Positions 57,201 through 63,829 of a DNA stretch of 64,000 nt are shown one piece after another. Under the pieces are notes generated by a model. The model worked only from the letters and a program-made list of their open reading frames with translations. It made no database searches and was not told the DNA's origin. Source of the DNA: Prosapia bicincta. Its lineage: Eukaryota; Arthropoda; Insecta; Hemiptera; Cercopidae. Location of the stretch: assembly GCA_036971475.1 (NCBI GenBank), contig JBAIZL010000007.1, forward strand, positions 33,728,002-33,792,001. Reading direction: 5' to 3'. The position numbers and the translations under genes are program-made. The first letter of the stretch is position 1; every line of letters begins with the position of its first letter.

Positions 57201-59105
57201 TGACAGATCACAGACAATTTTGTTTTTTTAAACACTCAATGTACGAATTTCTTTCCAAAAATTTTCCAGAGCTCAGTTTTAATTAAACAATTGTTATACA
57301 ACATATGTTGTATAGTTGTTTAATTAAAACTGAGCTCTTAATGTTTAAAAAAGCAAAATAGTCTGTGATCTGTCATTAGCCTATATAAAAAAATTAAATT
57401 GTTATATACCTATTTCACAATCAAGTAGCAAAATATCCACTTAGAACAGATTTGGCTATAAATTAATATTAAATTTGTTATCATTAGTATCGAATAAATA
57501 AGTGGTTAGTTTACGGTAAGATAATTATTATTTCCTATTATTTATAACTAGACCATGCTAAATGGATACTCTGTCGCAATTTAGGTAAAAAAGAGAGTTT
57601 CATGGCAACAAATTACAACATATAAAAGAGACAAAATTAATATTTCTATAACCTACATCGATCCTGTGAATTGTTATAACCCAAAGTCAGTTGTACAGAA
57701 ATGAAGGTAAAGTCCTTGATTTCAGCAATAGTGGTTTACATTATAAAATTAAATTTTTTTGCTTTTTACAGCTAAACCTATCTGTATCCAGTGAACTGAA
57801 CACTGTGTATCTATCTATATTTGGTGATTGTGAGTTTTAGCTGTCTTTCAATTTATATCTCAGATAGCCGCTAAAACTCATAATTAGCCTATCTATCTAT
57901 ATTTGAATACAGATAAGCAGTAATGGGGTTTGTGTGGTAATTAATGGACAAGTACTTTCTAAAGAAATGCATTTGTCAAAATGACATATCTGTATACCAA
58001 TATTTACTATAACTTTTAACAACTATTTATATTGCTTGATGTAATCATCTTGAATTCACTGAATAAACTATATTTAAAAAGTACTTTCCTGACGGAATAC
58101 GTAAGGGCTTACTTGCTGACGCGTAGAGGGTTAGCTTCATAAAAGGCACGAATGTTTTGAAACGCGTCAGCAAGTAAACCATTACGTATTCACTTAGTTA
58201 AGTACTTCTTAAATATAGGAACTATTTATGATAAGCGCCTGTTAAAGCCTCTTGTTTATAGTGCATCTATAAATCAAAATATGTAAAAAGAAAAAGAAAT
58301 AAGAGATGGTACAATCTTTGTCAAGTATTACCCAGCTTTTTGACCATGATCTTACAACCTCTCTACACATCCTCTTCAACACATCTATAAAATATATGTG
58401 TTTTGGAGTATACAAATTCAGCTTTATACAAAGGATTATAATTATTGAATACGGAGTGAACCTGTTAATATGTATATAACCTAGATAGAAATAATTTGAA
58501 TAGTAGATCTCTCATACTTAGCAATGATAAAACAGAACTATCATAATATATTATTTTTGTTTCTTTGTCTACATTTTAGTAATTCTCAAACTAACTAGTA
58601 ACTGTTGGGGTTACTACAACATACACTCATAGGGACTTCAATTGATGCATTCAGGATAAAATTATGAACTACAATTTATTTGTCATCTTTTTTTTAATAC
58701 AGAACCAAACTATTTTTTATGCATGTTTTTTTAGTTAGGAGCTGTTTTATATTGCTCTGTTTAGAGAAAGATAATGAGAATTCTGGATTATAAATTTTAC
58801 AAAATAAGGTTAATGTATGTGGTAAGCTATGTACAATTATTGTTTGCCTCTATCGCAACATCTACTATTTATTGTAAAATTCGATAAAATATCTATTAAC
58901 ACACTTAATTTAGTTGTAAATACCTCGAAACAGTAAGATCATGATGCAAATCTAATACTTTGTTATTGGGAAAATAACATTTACATCCATCCTTTATACA
59001 AGGACCATCTTTGTGTTTTAAACATATTCCTGAAGGTATACAATTAATGATAAACACATACAAAACCAAAAAAAGAACACAATTAATGTGGTTTACAATT
59101 GACAT
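34992..59105 (-). CDS. M6PR: Cation-dependent mannose-6-phosphate receptor-like protein (M6PR/MRH family), complete six-exon model
   Basis: Exons 59105-58924, 52801-52696, 48180-48053, 44060-43982, 41838-41617 and a 60-nt last exon splice in frame to 777 nt, i.e. 258 residues plus stop. Domains: signal peptide ~1-25; an MRH-like luminal domain ~28-178 with Cys at 28, 36, 41, 43, 77, 91, 98, 149 and 177 and the family patterns FHPCQD and CFNGASICFQ; one membrane span ~192-213; and a short cytosolic tail. The juxtamembrane RGAEGKEMIPNYDFWVDLPY is the clearest match to CD-M6PR. The family sorts lysosomal hydrolases between Golgi and endosomes. The tail keeps FW (230-231), lacks an acidic-dileucine end and finishes YDRI, a YxxPhi-type signal. 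The position matching the ligand-contact Arg appears to be Lys (LGKATA), so M6P binding is doubtful. The last exon exists in two copies (35443-35384 and 35051-34992) encoding the same residues. Confidence 0.88.
35384..35443 (-). CDS. M6PR: M6PR-like last exon, upstream (5'-most) copy
   Basis: Acceptor CAG at 35446-35444 after a poly-pyrimidine tract. It reads DGILFALQGFNTPTTYDRI and a TAA stop at 35386-35384. It is the first copy met when transcribing from exon 5. Relative to the other copy it differs at a synonymous Thr codon (ACC against ACA). The terminal YDRI fits a YxxPhi endocytic signal. Confidence 0.8.
   Translation of the reverse strand, partial: DGILFALQGFNTPTTYDRI
35653..36978 (-). 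mobile_element. Tc1-like DNA transposon, 1326 bp
   Basis: Inverted termini of about 26 bp start CAGTGCCGGCAAAAAG at both ends, with TA on each side (35651-35652 and 36979-36980). The paralogous duplicate at ~35270-35290 has the same sequence with a single TA and no insert, proving both borders. It carries a defective minus-strand transposase. Confidence 0.95.
35775..36564 (-). pseudogene. Tc1-like transposase, internally deleted and frame-shifted
   Basis: The N-terminal part has helix-turn-helix-like sequence (GRSSVTVEVRWQIVGMHKTG, VSKTCVENTVNKFKKTG) and a basic GRPRKTT hook. The next block already reads AVEGSVNSTSYC and QQDNAPCH, so the stretch with the first catalytic Asp is missing. The C-terminal part (WPARSPDLNIIENIW) has the last Glu; one in-frame TAA separates HKSR from TMAWFRDQD. 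A DD34E-type enzyme is inferred; this copy cannot be active. Confidence 0.88.
37035..37435 (-). repeat. MITE-like family copy 3
   Basis: Reverse orientation: AGTCAATTCCTACTT, TTAAAACAAC, GTCTACCACATAACC, GCTATCACTTATTTTAAGCC, CCTTGCCTCTTTTG and ATTAACGATTGAAAATTTG in the family order. It ends at a (TA)n run. Confidence 0.75.
37436..37489. repeat. (TA)n microsatellite abutting a PLE arm
   Basis: A long TA run between MITE-like copy 3 and the PLE foldback. Confidence 0.95.
37858..38821 (+). pseudogene. PLE RT C-terminus plus GIY-YIG endonuclease, open 312+ codons
   Basis: The frame is open from before TAITFLDVEVT to the stop at 38821. HIKPTNHLQYLHFDSNHP and SIPYSQAIRGKRICS are late PLE RT/thumb blocks. 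A Cys-containing linker (CNRPRCKTCPIH) and a GIY-YIG domain follow (NVIYQLQCKLCSAQYIGLTT, then R, HR). The RT catalytic half is missing, so the element is 5'-truncated, yet there is no stop or shift in the retained part, which suggests a fairly recent copy. Confidence 0.85.
38831..38860. repeat. Poly-T tract after the PLE frame
   Basis: About 30 T shortly after the PLE stop codon. Confidence 0.95.
38934..38981. repeat. (TA)n microsatellite
   Basis: A TA run 3' of the PLE. Confidence 0.95.
39140..39215. repeat. (TA)n microsatellite, longest in the window
   Basis: About 37 TA units. Confidence 0.95.
39215..39541. repeat. Inverted repeat enclosing a 119-bp insert, followed by a 73-bp direct repeat
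   Basis: TTTAAAACAACACAGG..ATTTATTATT (39215-39259) is inverted at 39403-39450. Between them lies the 119-bp copy 2 (39276-39394). The block GGATTTAAAATAATAAATAT..AACGTA is present twice head-to-tail (39396-39468 and 39469-39541). Confidence 0.85.
39590..39695 (-). mobile_element. Single PLE terminal arm with canonical hammerhead core
   Basis: On the minus strand (39684-39637): AUUC, CUGAUGA, U, a GUU..AAC-closed stem, GAA, AAGCUU, U, GAAU. The outer sequence includes AATACAAGAATTATAATTG. No coding DNA is attached. Confidence 0.6.
40733..40985. mobile_element. pogo/Tigger-like MITE, 253 bp
   Basis: The left end CAATAGAGTCTCAAAACTTC and right end (reversed) TAGTAGAGTCTCAATAACTC are inverted, and TA follows on the right. 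Confidence 0.7.
40990..41460 (+). repeat. MITE-like family copy 4
   Basis: TTCTATTAGTTCACAC, TTTTCAATCGTTAA, CCACTCAAGTTCAAATAC, GGGGCAAATTATGG, TTGGCTTGAAATAAGTGATA and GTAGGAATTGACTC occur in the shared order. It lies ~150 bp past the donor of M6PR exon 5. Confidence 0.8.
41617..41838 (-). CDS. M6PR: M6PR-like exon 5: membrane span and cytosolic sorting segment
   Basis: 222 nt; acceptor at 41840-41839 after a T-rich tract, donor GTAAGA at 41616. It encodes ELFWTSSSNATCPQ, a 22-residue span (SVLVILLLVFILVYFGGGML) and the diagnostic GAEGKEMIPNYDFWVDLPYL. It ends exactly on a codon (VR), matching the phase-0 last exon. Confidence 0.92.
42384..43685 (-). mobile_element. mariner element, 1302 bp
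   Basis: Inverted ends CGCGGTGTGTTCAAAAAAT and (reversed) CGAGGTGTGTTAAAAAAAT with flanking TA at 42382-42383 and 43686-43687. It lies in M6PR intron 4 and carries a broken minus-strand transposase. Confidence 0.9.
42435..43479 (-). pseudogene. mariner transposase with stops and a lost catalytic residue
   Basis: From MDQRI through KITSIYEWYKRFRNGRKDV (helix-turn-helix), ERPSTST linker, ITGDKTWV with the first Asp, a TAA in place of the usual Tyr, GYDVET, then FAHHNNAPAH, where the second Asp is Asn, and YSPDMAPCDFF with the third Asp. It ends FEWDNIDVDE. About 348 codons, the full family length. Several N-terminal stops confirm it is dead. Confidence 0.9.
43688..43830. repeat. Partial arm of the GGCTAATGACAGATCACAGAC foldback family
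   Basis: ATGCTAATGACAGATCACAG, TTTTTTAAACACTCA and AGAGCTCCGTTTTAATTAAAC match one arm of the palindrome at 57.1-57.4 kb. The mariner lies immediately beside it. Confidence 0.7.
43982..44060 (-). CDS. M6PR: M6PR-like exon 4: end of luminal MRH domain
   Basis: 79 nt. Two upstream AGs exist, but only acceptors in this phase keep the frame open. AG at 44062-44061 gives EES-R-QTLLHLKCVQGVK, which fits the family's RR-hydrophobic-C strand. A slightly longer exon using the AG just before AGTGATTTT is possible. The donor GTAAGT is at 43981. Confidence 0.75.
44330..44950 (+). mobile_element. PLE 3' end with endonuclease remnant and hammerhead-like terminus
   Basis: CAATATCAAGAGCACAGTGG is shared with the foldback at 11.64 kb. 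The frame 44365-44513 reads NPNVAEHVLNNQDEFDKNV, then CINSKTLLNRYES, the end of a PLE GIY-YIG protein. A terminal repeat ending TTTGTGGCATTGGGGTTC follows and contains the best hammerhead-like motif (44832-44880). Confidence 0.75.
44832..44880 (+). ncRNA. Hammerhead-ribozyme-like motif in a PLE terminus
   Basis: AGACCCU (44832-44838) pairs with AGGGUUU (44874-44880) as stem I. CUGAUGA is 44839-44845; one unpaired U follows at 44846; stem II is GAUAAC-AUG-GUCAUU with one A-C mismatch; GAA is 44862-44864; the palindrome AUGUACAU is stem III; and A44873 is the predicted cleavage base. The layout is a minimal type I hammerhead except for the extra U. The palindromic stem III suggests activity as a dimer. 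PLE terminal repeats are known to carry hammerheads; activity here is inferred. Confidence 0.6.
45201..45600. mobile_element. PLE-type foldback, ~400-bp palindrome
   Basis: Inverted arms meet near 45390. They share AACTTTCAAAAAA, GGTACC-like, GAGGCTGAAGAATTCGT, ACACTTGGAGGAAACG and TAGTTAACAAAAAGTC. The left arm (45262-45298) shows GAGG-CUGAAGA-A-..-GAA-AACGUU-U-CCUC. A third partial arm follows at 45671-45760. Confidence 0.75.
45671..45760. repeat. Extra partial arm of the preceding foldback
   Basis: AAGTGTAAGTTAACAATTTA through GTCGCATGTAATAGCAAAAG repeats the left arm in the same orientation. Confidence 0.85.
46110..46400. repeat. Terminal repeat of the ACGCGTCAG PLE-type family
   Basis: It contains GTAACTGAGTGAAAACTTT, GCTTCGTCAATGAAACAATTG and TAAACGCGTCAGAAAATAAG, also seen at 47.1, 51.9-52.2 and 58.1 kb. 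The minus open frame across it (78 codons) is not considered coding. Confidence 0.6.
47040..47575 (-). mobile_element. Likely PLE 3' remnant with terminal repeat
   Basis: A minus-strand open stretch (MKLTTPHTNYTKISSQYY, ending TLLNKELNLFP) is followed in its sense direction by the ACGCGTCAG-type terminal sequence (GTAACTGAGTGACAA, GTTGCTGACCC, TTGACGAAACC). A PLE endonuclease tail is suspected from position and Asn/Thr/Lys-rich composition, not from clear motifs. Confidence 0.4.
47674..47975. mobile_element. hAT MITE, 302 bp, perfect 8-bp target duplication
   Basis: The ends are CAGCGGTTCCCAACTGG and (reversed) CAATGGTTCACAACC. GTCTAGAT is directly repeated at 47666-47673 and 47976-47983. 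It lies in the M6PR intron 78 bp after exon 3. Confidence 0.93.
48053..48180 (-). CDS. M6PR: M6PR-like exon 3: luminal MRH core
   Basis: 128 nt; acceptor AG at 48182-48181, donor GTATAA at 48052. It reads ICFQYSENNVSKSLVLGKAT and ends EVSVRYTSEES plus two bases. A mariner lies 140 bp upstream and a hAT MITE 78 bp downstream in the introns, so the exon is closely bracketed by insertions. The other two frames are closed. Confidence 0.82.
48320..49629 (+). mobile_element. mariner element, 1310 bp
   Basis: The ends CGAGGTCTGTTCAAAAAAT and (reversed) CAAGGTCTGTTCAAAAAAT are inverted, with TA at 48318-48319 and 49630-49631. Its termini differ from the 42.4-kb mariner, so it is a separate subfamily. 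It lies in M6PR intron 2. Confidence 0.93.
48514..49567 (+). pseudogene. mariner transposase, broken but with the catalytic triad present
   Basis: The blocks in order are KFCVKLGKSATETF, FKWHELFKGGRQSIDDNERP, HLTIRELSEECGISVGSCYE, NITGDESWV (first Asp), a TAA where Tyr is usual, GYDIETKVQSSQW, then an open C-terminal part (49112-49567) with FHHDNAPAHSALR (second Asp) and YSPDLAPCDFFLFP (third Asp), ending YFEGDPDV. Frameshifts occur near the start, after INTL and near VVH-EYLPEG. It is a DD34D-type enzyme, inactive as written in the genome. Confidence 0.92.
49640..49775. mobile_element. PLE-type foldback (AAACTAGTCTGTTTG family)
   Basis: The arms ATTAGTTTATTAAAACAAAC and GTTTGTTTTAATAAAATAATG are inverted. 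The left arm (minus sense) has a complete hammerhead-like motif; the right arm has lost the middle (ACACTTGAAACTAGTC). Confidence 0.8.
49656..49700 (-). ncRNA. Hammerhead-ribozyme-like motif
   Basis: Minus strand: CAAACA and UGUUUG form a six-pair stem I. The core CUGAUGA, an extra A, a GGCG..CGUU stem II, GAA, palindrome ACUAGU and cleavage base C follow in order. Stem II is loosely closed, so activity is uncertain. Confidence 0.5.
50010..50140. mobile_element. PLE-type foldback (GAAATGTACATCAGG family)
   Basis: TCCTGATGTACATTTCGATTG and CAATCGAAATGCACATCAGG are inverted. Both arms contain UCCU-CUGAAGA-U-GAUU..AAUC-GAA-AUGUACAU (or AUGCACAU)-C-AGGA, a hammerhead-like layout with stem I UCCU/AGGA. 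Confidence 0.75.
50666..51318. mobile_element. pogo/Tigger-like MITE in repeat B, 653 bp
   Basis: The left end is CAATAGAGCCTCTTTAATTC and the right end (reversed) CAGTACTCTTCGTCACTC, both bordered by TA. It is homologous to 32600-33228. Confidence 0.7.
51830..52230. mobile_element. PLE-type foldback, ~350-bp near-perfect hairpin (ACGCGTCAGC family)
   Basis: CTTAACTAAGTGAATACGTAA..GCTACCCTCTACTGGCGGC on the left is inverted on the right, with the centre near 52043 (CACACACACTTTGAAGCC). The right end carries TAAAACGCGTCAGCAAG. The arm pairing is interrupted by only a short G-rich insert on the left. Confidence 0.85.
52696..52801 (-). CDS. M6PR: M6PR-like exon 2: luminal MRH segment
   Basis: 106 nt; acceptor AG at 52803-52802, donor GTGAGT at 52695. 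It completes a Ser codon and then reads INISNQINQSIIFHPCQDVK and ends KCFNGAS. FHPCQ and C-GA are typical of MRH domains. Confidence 0.85.
53298..53540. repeat. ~52-68-bp degenerate tandem repeat, 4 copies
   Basis: ATTACACTTGTTTGTTTATC, TTGGCAAAAAACACTACTT and ATTTATAAAA recur with small indels. Confidence 0.85.
53728..54843 (+). repeat. 186-bp tandem repeat, 6 copies
   Basis: CTGGTCAGACACATTGTGG starts at 53728, 53914, 54100, 54286, 54472 and 54658. Copies are nearly identical. The period is 62 codons, so the same frame is preserved through all units; each unit has one stop (VVY-stop) and an open stretch including KPHQYTCIVKAHSHIFSSL and YEFEWYDQGSQFNIN. Confidence 0.95.
54697..54945 (+). 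other. Open frame at the end of the 186-bp array, unknown
   Basis: 82 codons: the last repeat unit reads into unique sequence (KHFKEKKPCSLGCEKWLLKK). It could be a fragment of a mobile-element or host coding exon from which the array grew. No domain is recognised. Confidence 0.25.
55815..56092. mobile_element. PLE terminal foldback (CTTGAATTTTGTAG family)
   Basis: ACATTAGTTTATGACTGTCC..GATCTTCATCAGTGTCTTC and its inverted arm ending in CGTAATGGACTACAAAATTC. The right arm keeps AAGACA-CUGAUGA-A-..-GAA-AACGUU-C-UGUGUC. Confidence 0.8.
56100..57120. other. Featureless AT-rich DNA
   Basis: Intron 1 of the M6PR-like gene. Nothing beyond scattered short frames was seen. Confidence 0.5.
57130..57400. 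mobile_element. Foldback element, ~270-bp palindrome (GGCTAATGACAGATCACAGAC family)
   Basis: TATACAGGCTAATGACAGATC on the left and GATCTGTCATTAGCCTATATA on the right; centre near 57300 at ACAACATATGTTGT. Related partial arms occur at 43.7 and 51.6 kb. Confidence 0.85.
58070..58205. mobile_element. Short foldback of the ACGCGTCAGC family
   Basis: Inverted halves around 58120: AATACGTAAGGGCTTACTTGC and GCAAGTAAACCATTACGTATT. It includes TTGAAACGCGTCAGC. It is much shorter than the relative at 51.8-52.2 kb. Confidence 0.75.
58924..59105 (-). CDS. M6PR: M6PR-like exon 1: start, signal peptide, start of luminal domain
   Basis: The ATG at 59105 opens a hydrophobic signal peptide (CVLFLVLYVFII), followed by a Cys-rich start of the MRH fold (KDGPCIKDGCKCYFPNN, DLHHDLTVS). 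The donor is GTATTT at 58923, leaving two bases (phase 2). An upstream promoter is not obvious; the flank is AT-rich. Confidence 0.85.
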
Positions 59106-59579
59106 TGTATGTATCCGAAATTAAAAATAAAATATCACACATAACCTAACAAGATATAACAAAACATTACATAACAAAAACGACTGATTAGATTCAAAGG
59201 TTTAAATTCAATCAACAACAACATGTCGATAGTTGTAAAACAGTTATTATTTTACTATCGACTACAACCATCGATAATCGAAATTACGAGTGTATAGGAT
59301 AATAATAAATTGTTTATGATATACAGTATATATACCGTTTGGAATTGTGTGTCTAGAAATTTTAAATATATTTGAAAATTGTTTATCTACTGTAACACTT
59401 AGAATACTTACTTCTGAAAAATTAGAAAAAATGTACGTATAATGTGTTTTTTAACATTAGCAACTAGTGATTAATTGTACGTCTTCTACGTGTTACAATT
59501 ACACATAGCATTATAACTAGATAAATCAACTGTGGTGTGTTTAATTTAAATAAATAAAACCACTATACCACAATTAACT

Positions 59580-59765
59580 TTTTTCATTTATTCAACACTT
59601 TATATACATTTCGATTGCACAGCAATCACCCTCAGAGGTAATTTACAAAAAAACTACCTTTGTTTTGAAGTTTGTTTTGGTGGAAATTACCTTTGAGGAT
59701 CATTGGTGAGCAATCGAAATGGACATAAGGTGTTAAATATATGAACAAGTTTTTGTGATATAGAG
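59580..59765. mobile_element. PLE-type foldback (GCAATCGAAATG family)
   Basis: ACACTTTATATACATTTCG..CTCAGAGGTAATTT on the left and AAATTACCTTTGAGG..CAATCGAAATGGACATAAGG on the right. Hammerhead-like layout with a decayed core (CUGAGGG / UUGAGGA). It lies ~475 bp upstream of the M6PR start codon. Confidence 0.7.
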
Positions 59766-60237
59766 GTTTTTAATTACACATATCACTCATGATATTATTT
59801 ATAATTTTGTAGTAGGTACATTGGAATTTTCATCGTACAAAATAAAAACGAAATATTATAATAATGTGATTACAAAAACAATTGTCTGTCCATTTCTAAT
59901 GGTCTCTTGTAAAATAACATTGACAAATTTCAGTGTCATTCACAAAAAAGAATGAACATTCAAAAATGTCATTAATTTAAAGAGTAGTCGTTGAACATTG
60001 AATTTAAGTTAAGTATATGAATATCTGGTGTCAAGGAACTCAAGTTAAAGGCTTGCGAGAAATAAAGCAATCTTAATTTTTTTTAAATTTTCATATATTA
60101 CAATTATGTGAAAAATATTGGCTCTTCGAGACATCTTTGGAAGTCCCTTTGAACTTCATCTTCTGTTACATTACCCAGTGTGCTTGAAAAAGCTTATAAG
60201 AAGATAAAAATTACCCTTAGAACCAGTCTGCAAGTGT

Positions 60238-60500
60238 ATCGGTCTCACTGTAGGTCGTGGTCTGGTGATAGACCATCCAACCAGACACTATGGCTCCCAC
60301 CGCTTTTCCAGAACTACTCAGGACCAATAGAACCATCCAAACGCTCGGGTTTTCCTTACCTCCAGTGCATCGGTTGATGTAGTGCAAATCTCTCTCTCAG
60401 ATGGCCTTACCTAAAGGCCGGATGGTCAGACTCAGGACTTGGCTTGGGCGGGGACAAACCCTACCAATTAAACCTCGAAAGCCCACCTTTGTTACAGCGA
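60238..60500. repeat. GC-richer dispersed repeat, copy 1
   Basis: AACCAGACACTATGGC, CAGGACCAATAGAACC and ATCCAAACGCTCGGGTT parallel GACCAGACGAACTCC, CGGGACCCGTAGAACC and CCAAACTGTCAGGTT at the right edge. Base composition stands out from the AT-rich surroundings. The element type is not recognised. Confidence 0.4.
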
Positions 60501-60599
60501 GTGTCTCAAGGATATATGCTATTATGGTCTATTTAAGAGTTCTTTGTAACAGTTATTTCCCAAAATATGTGGCCATCGCTAAAGTTGCGTACATCGACT

Positions 60600-62335
60600 T
60601 CTTTTAGTCAGTGACTTTGACTAGTTTCGTGTCAGAGACACTGTACTTTTATAAACACCTCTCAGTTTACGGATAACTCGTTTTGTAGGAAAACTGTCTT
60701 GTAGTTATATTATTTGAATTATTTTGCAGATTTTGAAATTAAAATGAAATTTGTTACAAAACTGACCAAAATAAGTAATATTTTTAGCCGTTAAAGAACT
60801 AAAAACACATCTTATCACCCTTCTGTGGGGAAGTGCGTGCCCAAACCCTCCTTCATCGCTGTGCCCCTGGGTATTGTTTATCTGAAAAGTGGTCTTGTAT
60901 AGGACGTGCAACAGAGACCATACGATCATCTTATAGTAAATCATGTATAGTACTTTCATTATCAACTATATTACAATTTTCCAAACGTCTCAGATCTTGG
61001 CATCAGTACTACTGAAGGCAGCCAAAATGTCCTTTATAGGAATCAGTGATAGAAAGCAAATTTCTTTGTCGTTGTACAGCGAACATATCAAGTAGGCATT
61101 TGTTTTTGTGAAGCGTAATGGAACACATGATTATTTTTGTAACATTGAAAATTTTGTTGTCAAAGTCAGCGAAAGTTTTGTTTGAACTTAATAAATAATA
61201 ACTTGTCGAATTGTAGTTAAAGTTAATTAATGGAAAAGTGGCCGAGATTATATTTAAGATCGATAGCGTGTTCAAAACCCTCCAAGATTTTCTTAAATTT
61301 ACTAAGATATTAAAATCAGTTCCTTATTTTATTGCATTTGAATGTATTTTTGTATTATTAAATAAGTTGAGAAACCGTATTATTATTATTATTACGTCTC
61401 ATTATTATACACATAAAACTATCTTGTTTTATTGTCCATGCAAAATAGTTGTAATCTACGAAAGGAGAATCCCAAATATAATTTTTTGCAACTATTTTTT
61501 CTTCTTTTAGACCGCATGTTTTTAAAGTGTTTAGTTTTTTAATCTATTTTCCAAATTTTAGACCCCCTTCTGTTTAAAGTGTTTATTTTTGTAGCAATGT
61601 TTTGTGTTTTATACTGCATCTTTTTACAGTATTTAGTTTTTTGTCTATTCAACTTTAAACTCAATCTTTTCGAATTGTTTAGGGTTTTGTGTATTTTCTA
61701 ACTTCTGGAGACCAAAGTACGTTGGTAGACATATGTTGTTGCATTACATTACTATATAAGAGTACATGTTTAAAGAATAGCTGTAAAGTATCTGGTAAAA
61801 ATAGATTTGGCCATAAAAACACAAAAACGTAAACTTTTAGTGAAGTGCACGAATGAACATTGAGTTTATAAAATGTCATCTTGTCAAGATTGCGGTGTAC
61901 AAACTGCTACCGTGCGTAGCGTAGATAGTTTTATTCATTAAAACATTTCCCCATTTCAGTTTTATCGTTAGTCGAGATATATTTGTTTCGATAACCAAAC
62001 CAACTCTAACCTGATACTTTGTAGTAATATAAAAGAAATGTGTACTTTATATTGTTTTGTGAGTTGCTAAGTTGAGGTTATATTATACATTTTTAAATTG
62101 TAAGTACTTTTTATGCTTTGTGACGTTTGGAATAACATGTTTCTTGGTTAGAACATATGGTTGAGTAAAAATTGTGAAAAGGATAAAAGCGAAGTTGACC
62201 ACCATTTTATGTAGAGCTGCCTGTCCCTTACCAAATGGAATTTGTTTAATATTCATACAAAATATATATGAAGGATAAGACGTTTTAAGTTTATCTTATT
62301 TTAACCAAAAATAGCAACTCAGCATAACAAGTGAT
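60600..62335. other. Upstream intergenic DNA without clear features
   Basis: Short frames on both strands (up to 90 codons) show no domains. No terminal repeats were found. Confidence 0.5.
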
Positions 62336-62339
62336 ATAA

Positions 62340-62770
62340 ACAAAAAATATTTAAAGTCAATGTAAAATGTTGAGGTCAACACATTTTTTTGCTTTAGTTA
62401 TTTTTTATTAAATAATTAAAATAAAGTAACATAACCTATGCGTTGAAACAGCTGTTCTACCACATAACCTCTAACATCATCTGTTTTTATAAAAATTATA
62501 TGTTACCACTTATTTTAAGCCAAATGGGAGGAAATAACTATATTGCATGCCTTGTCCCTTTTGTGAAAAGTTATTTCCCATATAACACTAAAACTAATTA
62601 CATAAAATAATAAATTATTATTTGAATAAACTGTATTAACATCAAGTGTCATCCACTACAAGTTCAAAAAATGTATTTGAACTTGAGAGGATGAATAAAT
62701 TGTATTTTATTAACGATTGAAAATCCGAAAAAAGATATATACGAGGAGAGTGCGAACTAATAGATGGAAG
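62340..62770 (-). repeat. MITE-like family copy 5
   Basis: Reverse orientation: CCTATGCGTTGAAACAGC, GTTACCACTTATTTTAAGCC, CCTTGTCCCTTTTGTG, ATTAACGATTGAAAATCC and GAGAGTGCGAACTAATAG in the family order. Confidence 0.8.
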
Positions 62771-63515
62771 TGAAAAAGAAATGCACTTTCTAAATTCTTG
62801 TTCACATACTAATAGTAAAACGAAAAGACAAGTTCAGTAAATACAATTGGTTTCTGCGGATCTAGTCTTCGGAGACACGGAAGCTGTTGGGAAATGGTAA
62901 ATCTGTGCAGTACTTCCGGGATACATCAAGGCTTAATCGACGACAGAACAACACTTAGAGTAAGTCGGGTGTAAAAGAAATAAATACATCTGTTGAATGA
63001 ACTAAATTCTTTTACTTATACAATCTAGTAATTTACATATTCATAAGAAATCTGGCAGATATTAGATGTAAATGTTTAAGAAATATAATGAAAATGTTCT
63101 ACACAATTACTATGAATAGCTGTTTAACAATCCAATAATTTTTTAAGTTGTCTTTTAATTATCTAGAATTCACTAAATAAATCATCAGTAAAAAGGTTTC
63201 AAGGTTATTCAATAATTTTTATTTCATACATTTACAAAGTGTTTTAAAATAAATCCAATATTTTTATGTTTAGAAAAAGTAAAAACATTCCCCATTTTAA
63301 AATAATTTACTTTTAACATAGAGAGTCATAGATAACTAGTAAAAGGTTCAGACAATATTATCCGGTATTTAGTTGTATTTTTATTTATGTTGGTAGTACT
63401 GTCGTTTTGAGTTGATGATCGATGCTTTGTTTATTTGTTGTTTTGTCTATGCATGCTTCAAGCTGCTAGGCTAGTCTCGTTGTCATCATTTACCATCTAG
63501 GTCGTGCTGTTAGTC

Positions 63516-63673
63516 ATGGCTGCTCCGCGAAGAGCGTCGTTAAGTGAACAGTTTTTTTGTCGTCGTAAGGTGTATCAGGGGCCGAAATTCATCGAAGACC
63601 TTCGGTACATAATGGAAACGGCGTGTTCGTGCTTCGCGAAAACTGCAAGAAATGAAAGTTGTTGAACAAAGAA
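63516..63673 (+). CDS. Possible first exon or short frame, MAAPRRASLSEQFF..., weak
   Basis: An ATG in CG-richer sequence opens MAAPRRASLSEQFFCRRKVY and ends after about 50 codons at TGA. A donor-like GTAAGG lies at ~63566, so it could be a short first exon of a plus-strand gene beyond the window. No domain is recognised and no downstream exon is available. Confidence 0.2.
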
Positions 63674-63829
63674 GAGTGTGGCAAAGAAGCACGCAGCCTC
63701 TCGGCTCTACCCTCCTTTGCCAAAGTACACAGTTAAGCCATAAAGTTGGGAGTCTACAGTCCAGTTGTTGAAACCTCTGCCACCACGAATCCAACCTCAA
63801 ACTCGTGACTTCCATAAGGGTGACTAGCG

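Noticed and set aside
60180..60607. Two plus frames of 65 and 68 codons as a gene
   Set aside because: They are different frames with no domain, inside a repeat-like GC-richer segment.
61238..61510. 90-codon plus frame
   Set aside because: AT-rich chance frame without any supporting feature.
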